Below, piece after piece: positions 1 to 5,042 of a stretch of 12,378 bases of DNA. Both the position numbers and the translations under genes were made by a program. The notes below the pieces were generated by a model. It searched no databases. It saw only the letters and a program-made list of their open reading frames with translations, and was not told where the DNA came from. Source of the stretch: Achromobacter sp. (GTDB taxonomy: Bacteria; Pseudomonadota; Gammaproteobacteria; Burkholderiales; Burkholderiaceae_B); contig DMTA01000376.1 in the NCBI GenBank assembly GCA_003454835.1, positions 1 to 12,378 of the forward strand, in the 5' to 3' direction. Position 1 is the stretch's first letter; each line of letters starts with the position of its first letter.

Positions 1-473
1 GCAACCTGTTCGGCGGTGCGCGCCAGCGCGTCGCGCACGATGGCCGGATCCTGCTGGCCAAACGATTGCAGATTGACGCGGGCGCCTCTCACGCCCGCCG
101 CATGCAGCGCACGCAAATCGTCGCGCGAGATATCGGGCGGCAGGACCGCGACGCCGCGCGACGCATGTCCTGCCGCATTCAGGGTGGCAAGGGCATCGGT
201 CATGCAGTGGTTGTCGGTGCCTTGCGGGCTGGCCTGCACCACCACCGCCCGGTCGACGCCAAGCGCCGCGTGCAGCGCAAGCAGGTCGTCGGTCGACGCG
301 AGCCCCGGCATGAACACGCGGTTCTCAGCTAGCGGATAGCGGTCGAACGGACCGAAGATGTGCACATGGCAATCGCAGGCGCCAGGCGGAATCGTGCCGG
401 TGACAGGGCTGTGACGGATGCCCAGCACGGTGCGCTGGTCGTCGGAAGATGCGGCAGGCTGCGTACGGCTCAT
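1..473 (-). CDS. Amidohydrolase (Amidohydro_2 / PDC-lactonase-like), 3' end cut by window edge
   Basis: Partial gene: 157 N-terminal residues are present and the C-terminal part lies beyond position 1. Residues 29-50 contain the hallmark start of the amidohydrolase-2 family, with DCHVHIFGP giving the H36-x-H38 pair, followed by RYPLAENR. This stretch is typical of relatives of 2-pyrone-4,6-dicarboxylate lactonase and other cytoplasmic TIM-barrel hydrolases. Next come an alternating barrel pattern (VDRAVVVQ at 73-80, then GVAVLPPDIS at 107-116) and GVRGARVNL at 128-135. The family hydrolyses lactones or decarboxylates small aromatic-derived acids; the substrate here cannot be read from sequence. 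The ATG at 471-473 is the only start in the open stretch after Bug protein 1, but it lacks a clear Shine-Dalgarno. A 49-bp gap on the same strand separates it from the Bug gene upstream, so the two are probably cotranscribed and belong to one catabolic pathway. Confidence 0.85.
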   Translation of the reverse strand, partial: MSRTQPAASSDDQRTVLGIRHSPVTGTIPPGACDCHVHIFGPFDRYPLAENRVFMPGLASTDDLLALHAALGVDRAVVVQASPQGTDNHCMTDALATLNAAGHASRGVAVLPPDISRDDLRALHAAGVRGARVNLQSFGQQDPAIVRDALARTAEQV

Positions 474-522
474 GGGATGCTCGGGAGGATTAGGGTGGGA
501 AAGGGTGGGCCAGTTTCCGCGC

Positions 523-1527
523 TCAGGGGTTTTGCTTGATGCCGGCGGTCTGGATCAGCCGCACCCATTTGTCGCGATCGGCCTGGTAGTAGCGGGTGAA
601 GGCCGCCGGGCTGTCATCCGACAGTGCGTAACCTTGCGCCACCAGCTTCTCGCGCACATCCGGCAGGCGCAGCACGCGACGCACTTCCGCGTTCAGCGCG
701 TTGACCACGTCGGGCGGGGTGGCGGCGGGCGCAAGCAGGCCGAGCCAGGTCGCGACCTCGTAATCCTTGAGGCCTGCTTCGGCCGTGGTCGGCAACTGCG
801 GCGCGAAGTCGACGCGCGTTTTGCTCGTCACGGCCAGGGCACGCAGGCGCTGGTCCTTCATGTAGGGCAGTGCCGTCGAGGCGTTGGCAAACATGAACGG
901 CAACCGGCCCGCCAGCATTTCGGTGATGCAGGCCTGTTCGCCGGCAAACGGGATGCTGTGCAACTCGATGCCCGCTGTCTGGGCGAACAGCACGGCCGCC
1001 ATATAGGGCGAGGTGCCGATGCCTCCCGAGCAGAAATCGATCTCGCCCGGCGCGGCCTTCGCCTGCGCGATGAGCTCCTGGACGGAGTTGGCGCGCAGCT
1101 TCGGCCCGGCCAGCAGCACTTGCGGCGCGCTGCCCACCAGGGCCACGCCGGTGAAGTCCTTCATGGGGTCGAACGTCGTCACGTTCTGCAGCGTGGGCGC
1201 TACCGCGACCGTCGTCTGGCTGGCGAGCAGCAGCGTGTTGCCATCGGGCCGAGCGCGCGCCACGTAGGCCGCCGCGATCATGGAGGCGGCGCCGTTCTTG
1301 TTCTCGACCATCACGGCGCGTCCGCCCACCTGCATGTGCTGCGCCACGATGCGGGCCACGGTGTCGGGCGCGCCACCCGGCGGGGCGCCGACGACGATCC
1401 GGATCGTGCCGCCGGCCGAGGTGTCGGACAGCGCGGGCGCGCCCAAAGCGAGCAACGCGCTGCCGAGCAGCGGTGCAAGCAGTCTGGTCAGCAGCCTGCG
1501 CGGGTATACGCCAGGTTTCGTTTGCAT
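523..1527 (-). CDS. Bug/TctC-type periplasmic solute-binding protein (protein 1)
   Basis: 334 residues, normal length for the Bug (tripartite tricarboxylate transporter substrate-binding, TctC) family. The basic N-terminus (RRLLTR) and hydrophobic stretch to about residue 34, ending APALS, form a Sec signal peptide, so the protein should act in the periplasm. Family landmarks follow: IRIVVGAPPGGAPDTVARI near residues 42-60 (first ligand loop), VENKNGAA, then PDGNTLLLAS, then GGIGTSPYMAAVLF with HSIPFAGE (second ligand loop). Known members bind carboxylates, amides or vitamins and hand them to a TctAB permease or act in sensing. No TctA/TctB gene is in the window, which is common for Bug genes in Bordetella-like genomes. 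The start is supported by AAGGAGA five bases before the ATG. It precedes the amidohydrolase gene on the same strand and is divergent from the LysR gene, the probable regulator. Ligand unknown. Confidence 0.93.
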   Translation of the reverse strand: MQTKPGVYPRRLLTRLLAPLLGSALLALGAPALSDTSAGGTIRIVVGAPPGGAPDTVARIVAQHMQVGGRAVMVENKNGAASMIAAAYVARARPDGNTLLLASQTTVAVAPTLQNVTTFDPMKDFTGVALVGSAPQVLLAGPKLRANSVQELIAQAKAAPGEIDFCSGGIGTSPYMAAVLFAQTAGIELHSIPFAGEQACITEMLAGRLPFMFANASTALPYMKDQRLRALAVTSKTRVDFAPQLPTTAEAGLKDYEVATWLGLLAPAATPPDVVNALNAEVRRVLRLPDVREKLVAQGYALSDDSPAAFTRYYQADRDKWVRLIQTAGIKQNP

Positions 1528-1675
1528 CGGTGTCTCCTTGCCGTATTGCCGTGCACCGCATGGAACCCGTGCCGGCTGTTGTGATGTGGAGCAGTGTCCG
1601 GCACCCTGGTTGATATAGTCAAATATATAAATTTAGTCATTTCATACATGGATATGTATGAACAGCGAGGTTCAT
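1528..1675. promoter_or_regulatory. Divergent control region between Bug protein 1 and the LysR gene
   Basis: This 148-bp region separates the minus-strand Bug/amidohydrolase pair from the plus-strand LysR gene. Its right half (about 1610-1662) is an AT-rich island in otherwise GC-rich DNA. It contains two copies of TAGTCA (1616-1621 and 1634-1639) spaced 18 bases apart and the inverted repeat listed separately. LysR-type regulators usually sit divergent to their target and bind such a shared region, so it likely carries both promoters. On the plus strand, TTGATA (1610-1615) and TTTAGT (1633-1638) with a 17-base spacer make a weak sigma70-like pair. I could not assign a convincing promoter for the minus strand. 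Confidence 0.6.
1641..1662. promoter_or_regulatory. Perfect 9-bp inverted repeat, candidate LysR operator
   Basis: TTCATACAT (1641-1649) and ATGTATGAA (1654-1662) are exact reverse complements separated by GGAT. The dyad starts with T and ends with A in AT-rich DNA, like LysR-family T-N11-A operators. It ends just before the Shine-Dalgarno of the LysR gene, a position suited to autorepression together with control of the divergent Bug gene. That it is bound by the adjacent LysR protein is inference. Confidence 0.6.
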
Positions 1676-2566
1676 ATGAATAAACGCGAGATGGCGCTGT
1701 TCGAAGCCGTGGGGCGCACCGGCTCCGTCACCTTGGCGGCCGCCGCCACCGGCATGTCGCAGCCCGCGGCGAGCGCGATGCTGAAGTCGTTGGAAGACAA
1801 GCTGGGCTTCGCGCTGTTCAGCCGCGAAAAGCGCCGGCTGGCGCTGACCGCCGAGGCTCGCATGCTGCTGCCGGAGATCGTCCATGCATTGGCGGCGATG
1901 GACAGCGCCGAGCGTATGGCGGCCAGCATGCGGGGCGGGGCGCAGGCGCGGCTTGACGTCGGGGCGGTGGCGGCCGTGGGCGCGAGCATCCTGCCCGGTG
2001 CGATGGCCTGGTTGCAGGCCCGCGAGCCCGGTGTGCGCGTCAGCGTGCGCACGGACATGACGCTGGGCGTGGCGGGGCTGGCGGCCGATCAACGCATCGA
2101 TATCGGCATCGTGATTGGTTCGGCCGCGCTGCCGAACGTGGGCCAGCGCACGCTGGCGCGGCTGAGTCTGCAGGCCGTGATGCCGGTGGGCCACGCGCTA
2201 GCGCGTCGCCACCGTCTTGCATTGGCGGACCTGGCGGACGTGCCCTACATCTCGCTCAGTCGTCACTTGCAGGTGGGGGCGCTGACGGCGCGGCAGTTCG
2301 AGCAGGAGCGCTTGCCCTTTCTGCCGGTGATCGAGGTGAATCAGTACTCGGCCGCCTGCGCCTTTGCGGAACGCGGCCTGGGTGTGGCCATCCTGGATAG
2401 CATGAGCGGCCTGTATGCGCGGCGACACGGGCTGAGTGTCGTGCCCGTCGATGTGGAGGGCGGTCTCGATCTGGACATCGTATGGCCTTTGAATCGGGGG
2501 CTGGGACGCGTGGCGCGGCAACTCGAGGCGGGCTTGGTGCATGAACTGTCGCACGCCACCGAATAG
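1676..2566 (+). CDS. LysR-type transcriptional regulator
   Basis: 296 residues from the chosen ATG, typical LysR length. The N-terminal winged helix-turn-helix spans about residues 3-62. The recognition region is SVTLAAAATGMSQPAASAML (17-36), followed by LEDKLGFALFSREKRRLALT, a standard LysR signature. The C-terminal two-lobed effector domain follows from about residue 90 (LDVGAVAAVGASILPGAMAW), with FAERGLGVAILD near the end typical of the family. The ATG at 1676 is preferred over the in-frame ATG at 1658: AGCGAGG lies five bases before 1676, while 1658 has no ribosome site and falls inside the inverted repeat. The gene is divergent from Bug protein 1 and the amidohydrolase, its likely targets. 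Bug protein 2 follows on the same strand after 184 bases and may also be controlled. The inducer is unknown, presumably the substrate or an intermediate of the linked pathway. Confidence 0.93.
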   Translation: MNKREMALFEAVGRTGSVTLAAAATGMSQPAASAMLKSLEDKLGFALFSREKRRLALTAEARMLLPEIVHALAAMDSAERMAASMRGGAQARLDVGAVAAVGASILPGAMAWLQAREPGVRVSVRTDMTLGVAGLAADQRIDIGIVIGSAALPNVGQRTLARLSLQAVMPVGHALARRHRLALADLADVPYISLSRHLQVGALTARQFEQERLPFLPVIEVNQYSAACAFAERGLGVAILDSMSGLYARRHGLSVVPVDVEGGLDLDIVWPLNRGLGRVARQLEAGLVHELSHATE

Positions 2567-2638
2567 GCAACTCGCGTGTCGCCGGCAAGATTAGGGTTAT
2601 TCCGGGATTCTTTATGCTTAAACTTTTGTGAAGAATGA

Positions 2639-2660
2639 GCGGCGGATGCAGGGCCGCCGC
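2639..2660. other. GC-rich stem-loop between LysR and Bug protein 2
   Basis: GCGGCGG (2639-2645) and CCGCCGC (2654-2660) can form a perfect 7-bp stem around an 8-base loop, 73 bases after the LysR stop and about 90 bases before the Bug protein 2 start. No T-run follows on the plus strand, so it is not a canonical intrinsic terminator. It could still pause or attenuate transcription in the leader of the Bug gene. The rest of the 2567-2750 gap shows no strong promoter; TATGCT in the stretch before the stem is a possible -10 element without a clear -35. Confidence 0.35.
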
Positions 2661-2750
2661 TGCGATGAGGCATGAGGGCGGCTCACCGTGGTGCGGCACG
2701 AGACGCACCGTGCTCGACATTGCGGGGTAACGCCCCTTCTGGAGAATCGC

Positions 2751-3734
2751 ATGCTGCTGCGTAGACGTTGTCTGGCCGTGATGGTGCTGGCGCTGACTGG
2801 CTGGGCGACGGGCAGCCATGCGCAAACGTCGGCTCAAGCCTGGCCCACCAAACCCGTGCGCCTGGTCGTTGGACTGGCGCCGGGCGGGCTGGTCGATGTG
2901 CTGACGCGCACCGTGCAGCCGCACTTGGCCGAGGCCTTGAAGCAGACCGTCATCGTGGAGAATCGAGGCGGTGCGGGCGGCAACGTGGCGGGCGCCGAGG
3001 TGGCGCGCAACGGAAAGGACAACCACACCTTCCTGCTCAATCCATCGACGACCGAATCGGTCAACCCGCTGATGTTCGTCAGCATGCCGTTCGATCCGCA
3101 GCAGGATTTGCGGCCGGTCGGCTTGCTGGCCAATAGCCAATTGTTCCTGTTTGTCCGGTCCTCGCTCGGCGTCAACACGCTTGAGGAGTTCGTGGAATAC
3201 GCGCGCAAGCGGCCCGATCCGCTCAATTACGGTTCGGCTGGAAACGGCACGACGCCGCATCTGGCCGGCGAGCTGCTCAAGCAGGCAACGGGCATGCAGG
3301 CCACCCATGCGCCTTATCGCGGCGTGGCGCCGGCGATACAAGACCTGGCAGCGGGCCAGATCGACTTCGCGTTTGGCCCCGCCACCGTCTTTCCCATGGT
3401 GCAGGCGGGCAAGCTGAAAGTGTTGGCGGTGGCGAGCCGGCAGCGCGCTGCCGTGGCGCCCGACATTCGAACGTTTTCCGAGGTTGGCATCGACGGTGTG
3501 TTCGCGGACAGCCTGTTCGGCGTGTATGCCGCCGCCGGCACCCGCGATGATGTGGTCGAGCGCATAAACGCCGAACTCAACAAAGTGCTTGCGCGGCCGG
3601 ACATCCAGAAGCGCTTTCTGGATGCGGGCGCCGAAGCAATACCGCTGAGCGCGGCCGATTATGCCGCGCGTGTGCAGGAAGAAAAGAAGCTGTTCGCGCC
3701 GTTGATGAAATCGTTGGGGCTGAAGGAACAGTAG
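2751..3734 (+). CDS. Bug/TctC-type periplasmic solute-binding protein (protein 2)
   Basis: 327 residues, normal for the Bug family. The signal peptide is MLLRRRC, then a hydrophobic core, then a cleavage site after SHA (residue 24). The mature protein begins QTSAQAWPTKPVRLVVGLAPGG, the classic Bug opening. Then come VENRGGAGGNVAGAEVAR (around 64-81), the central GSAGNGTTPHLAGELLKQAT with HAPYRGVAPAIQDLAAGQID (ligand loop and helix), and a C-terminal helical end typical of the family. The ATG at 2751 is chosen because GGAG lies six bases before it and a signal peptide starts there; the reading frame is open 21 codons further upstream, but that extension has no ribosome site and would bury the signal peptide. 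It is clearly diverged from Bug protein 1, so this is not a recent duplication, and the two probably bind different ligands. It lies downstream of the LysR gene on the same strand; no permease is nearby. Confidence 0.93.
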   Translation: MLLRRRCLAVMVLALTGWATGSHAQTSAQAWPTKPVRLVVGLAPGGLVDVLTRTVQPHLAEALKQTVIVENRGGAGGNVAGAEVARNGKDNHTFLLNPSTTESVNPLMFVSMPFDPQQDLRPVGLLANSQLFLFVRSSLGVNTLEEFVEYARKRPDPLNYGSAGNGTTPHLAGELLKQATGMQATHAPYRGVAPAIQDLAAGQIDFAFGPATVFPMVQAGKLKVLAVASRQRAAVAPDIRTFSEVGIDGVFADSLFGVYAAAGTRDDVVERINAELNKVLARPDIQKRFLDAGAEAIPLSAADYAARVQEEKKLFAPLMKSLGLKEQ

Positions 3735-3761
3735 ATAGCACTGCTCAGAGCGACCCGTGCG

Positions 3762-3851
3762 TCATGCCGGCCTGCCTTCCCCAATCACCACCGCGTCCAG
3801 CGCCATCGCTCCCTGGCCATCGGGAAGCGCCAGCAAGGGATTGATCTCTAC
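3762..3851 (-). pseudogene. 3' remnant of an NDP-forming acyl-CoA synthetase (ATP-grasp C-terminus)
   Basis: Reading the minus strand from 3851 gives VEINPLLALPDG, then QGAMALDAVVIGEGRPA and a TGA stop at 3762-3764, 29 residues in all. The pattern (V/L)-(E/D)-(I/V)-NPLL, then an acidic/Gly turn, then ALDA(V/R) is the extreme C-terminus of the ATP-grasp domain of acetyl/acyl-CoA synthetases (ADP-forming) and of succinyl-CoA synthetase beta-like subunits. In the same frame a stop codon lies two codons upstream of the V, so nothing of the rest of the gene (normally several hundred residues) is present. It abuts the remnant of another gene running the opposite way at about 3844-3855. I read it as the tail of a gene whose 5' part was deleted. 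No start codon or ribosome site serves it; it is non-coding debris. Confidence 0.7.
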
Positions 3852-3948
3852 CGATCAGGACGGGCCTTACCGCGAGCGCGCGGCCGACATCGGGCCGCGG
3901 CTCGTCGCGTTGGCCCGCGAGACGGAAAGACTGCTGGGGCTTGCCTGA
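3844..3948 (+). pseudogene. 3' remnant of a regulator, probably IclR family
   Basis: The plus strand from about 3844 to the TGA at 3946-3948 reads DGPYRERAADIGPRLVALA followed by RETERLLGLA. This amphipathic C-terminal helix, with an (x)PxLVxxARxxxxxLG pattern after a GPxxR turn, resembles the end of IclR-type effector domains. An open frame continues upstream to an ATG at 3757, but that stretch is the antisense of the acyl-CoA synthetase remnant, so the 63-codon ORF starting there is an accidental chimera. IclR-type regulators are often transcribed divergently from the catabolic genes they control, which fits the opposing acyl-CoA synthetase tail. The family call is by eye from about 33 residues and is the weaker of the two remnant calls. 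Confidence 0.45.
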
Positions 3949-4050
3949 TCAGTGAGCGGATCCGGTCTTTGCCCCAGCGTTGTGCTTGCGACCGAAGAAC
4001 GCCCGGCCAACGCGGCGTGTGGAAATGGCGCGCTGAATCCGACGCTGGCG
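3949..4050. other. Non-coding gap after the two gene remnants
   Basis: Together with the remnants this completes the 316-bp stretch (3735-4050) that lacks an intact gene. I see no ribosome site, convincing short ORF, T-tailed hairpin or repeat here. It ends at the stop codon of the beta-lactamase gene, which enters from the right on the minus strand. The GC content is intermediate. If the beta-lactamase segment was imported, one of its boundaries probably falls in this gap. Confidence 0.5.
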
Positions 4051-4941
4051 CTATCTGGACTGGCCAGAATTTGCAGATTGCGCGCGCTGCGGGGATAAAG
4101 CGGGAGGGGCAGACGACAGCAAGCCGAGGTCTCCAAATACACCGCGCACAATTTTCATGCGTGCAGCAGCATCTTGGCTTTTCTTGACGTCAACGTTGAG
4201 CGCGAAATAGAAAACATCTCCCTGCCGCTCCAGATAGCCCACGAGCCACGCCGTTTGCGTCGCGCCGGGCTCGCCAAATCCGGCCCATCCCGTCTTGCCG
4301 CTCAGACGGTAGTCTGGTGTCTGCTCCAGGACGAGGATGTCTTTGGTCATCTTCACCGTCCGCTCAGACAGCCCGAACTGATTGACATAGAACCTGCGCA
4401 AGAACTCCACCTGCTCGTTGGCGGAGATTCTGAGCGCACCGGTTAGCCAGAATTGATCGATGCCACCAGAAATATCTCGATTGCCGTAGTTGAAACGGTC
4501 GACATAAGCCTGCATACGTTCGGCGCCGATGCGTCTGGCGACTTCCTGGTAATACCAGACGGCGGAGTTTTGTAGCGCCGTTTCAAGCGTATGGTTTTGC
4601 GCCCATGCCGCGGGCCACCACGGCTGGCGAGGGTTGCGCTTGCTGTCCCACGCGATTTCAAAGTCCTTGTCTTTCGCTACGCCCGTTTCCAACGCGATAA
4701 GCGAGTTGGGAATCTTATACGTGGATGCGGGCAGATATCGCTTGTCGGCCCTGGCCGCGTTATAGCGCTGAAACGCTCCGGTCTGTCCGTCCAGCAGGAC
4801 GAACGTGCCTTCAACTTGCTCCTCGCGGAATTTTGCACCGATATCGACTTGCGGTAATTCGGCATGGGCGCCCGCAGACGCGAGCAATGTCATCAGCAGC
4901 GGCAAGGCGGCTTTGGCAAACCGACGAAATTTCGAATTCAT
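4051..4941 (-). CDS. blaOXA: Class D (OXA-type) beta-lactamase
   Basis: 296 residues. A signal peptide (RRFAKAALPLLMTLLASAGAHA, cleavage after residue 27) sends it to the periplasm, where class D enzymes open beta-lactam rings through an acylated serine. All core motifs are present: S73-T-Y-K76 (catalytic serine and the lysine that is carboxylated in this class), S126-A-V128, Y152-G-N154, W165 in QFWL (position of the conserved omega-loop Trp that stabilises the carboxylated lysine), and K216-T-G218. The chosen ATG has GGAG five bases upstream and starts the signal peptide; an open extension to 5010 is rejected. Family members usually end soon after the DLGLL helix (residues 271-275). This one runs about 21 residues further with a Pro/Ser/Gln-rich tail. 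GC is near 54% in sampled lines, well below the neighbours, which suggests transfer. The subgroup and spectrum cannot be told by eye. It is divergent from the 533-residue gene and has its own promoter. Confidence 0.95.
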   Translation of the reverse strand: MNSKFRRFAKAALPLLMTLLASAGAHAELPQVDIGAKFREEQVEGTFVLLDGQTGAFQRYNAARADKRYLPASTYKIPNSLIALETGVAKDKDFEIAWDSKRNPRQPWWPAAWAQNHTLETALQNSAVWYYQEVARRIGAERMQAYVDRFNYGNRDISGGIDQFWLTGALRISANEQVEFLRRFYVNQFGLSERTVKMTKDILVLEQTPDYRLSGKTGWAGFGEPGATQTAWLVGYLERQGDVFYFALNVDVKKSQDAAARMKIVRGVFGDLGLLSSAPPALSPQRAQSANSGQSR

Positions 4942-4958
4942 GTTATCTCCGTGATTGT

Positions 4959-4976
4959 CATGCGGGATGCATGCGG
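4959..4976. repeat. Short direct repeat CATGCGG x2 at the predicted start of bla transcription
   Basis: CATGCGG occurs at 4959-4965 and again at 4970-4976, 11 bp apart, close to one helical turn. The pair lies just downstream of the proposed -10 box of the bla promoter and overlaps the expected transcription start, a position where a bound protein would block transcription. It may be chance; no regulator for it is identified. Confidence 0.3.
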
Positions 4977-4981
4977 TCGCC

Positions 4982-5010
4982 AGAATATGCGTGCGGTTCA
5001 TGAGCGCCAA
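4982..5010 (-). promoter_or_regulatory. Sigma70-like promoter of the class D beta-lactamase
   Basis: On the minus strand, TTGGCG (5005-5010) and TATTCT (4982-4987) are separated by exactly 17 bases, each matching the consensus at 4 of 6 positions. Transcription would start near 4975, giving a leader of about 34 bases before the ATG at 4941. The -35 box overlaps a small GC inverted repeat (GCGCC at 5004-5008 with GGCGC at 5015-5019) facing the divergent 533-residue gene. Confidence 0.5.
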
Positions 5011-5042
5011 TCAGGGCGCCGTAACGCCTGTAACATGGCGGA

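Noticed and set aside
418..1584. 388-codon open frame on the plus strand
   Set aside because: It is antisense to the Bug protein 1 and amidohydrolase genes and gives an Arg/His/Gly-rich translation with no family pattern, typical of GC-rich shadow frames.
2256..3341. 361-codon open frame on the minus strand
   Set aside because: It overlaps the LysR and Bug protein 2 genes, both of which have clear motifs and ribosome sites; the translation is low-complexity Arg/Pro.
3757..3948. 63-codon ORF as a real small gene
   Set aside because: Its first half is antisense to the acyl-CoA synthetase tail and its second half is the end of another gene, with no ribosome site.
3974..4048. CCAGCGT/ACGCTGG inverted repeat as a terminator of the beta-lactamase gene
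   Set aside because: The arms are 61 bases apart with no T-run, so it is not a usable intrinsic terminator and the match is likely chance.
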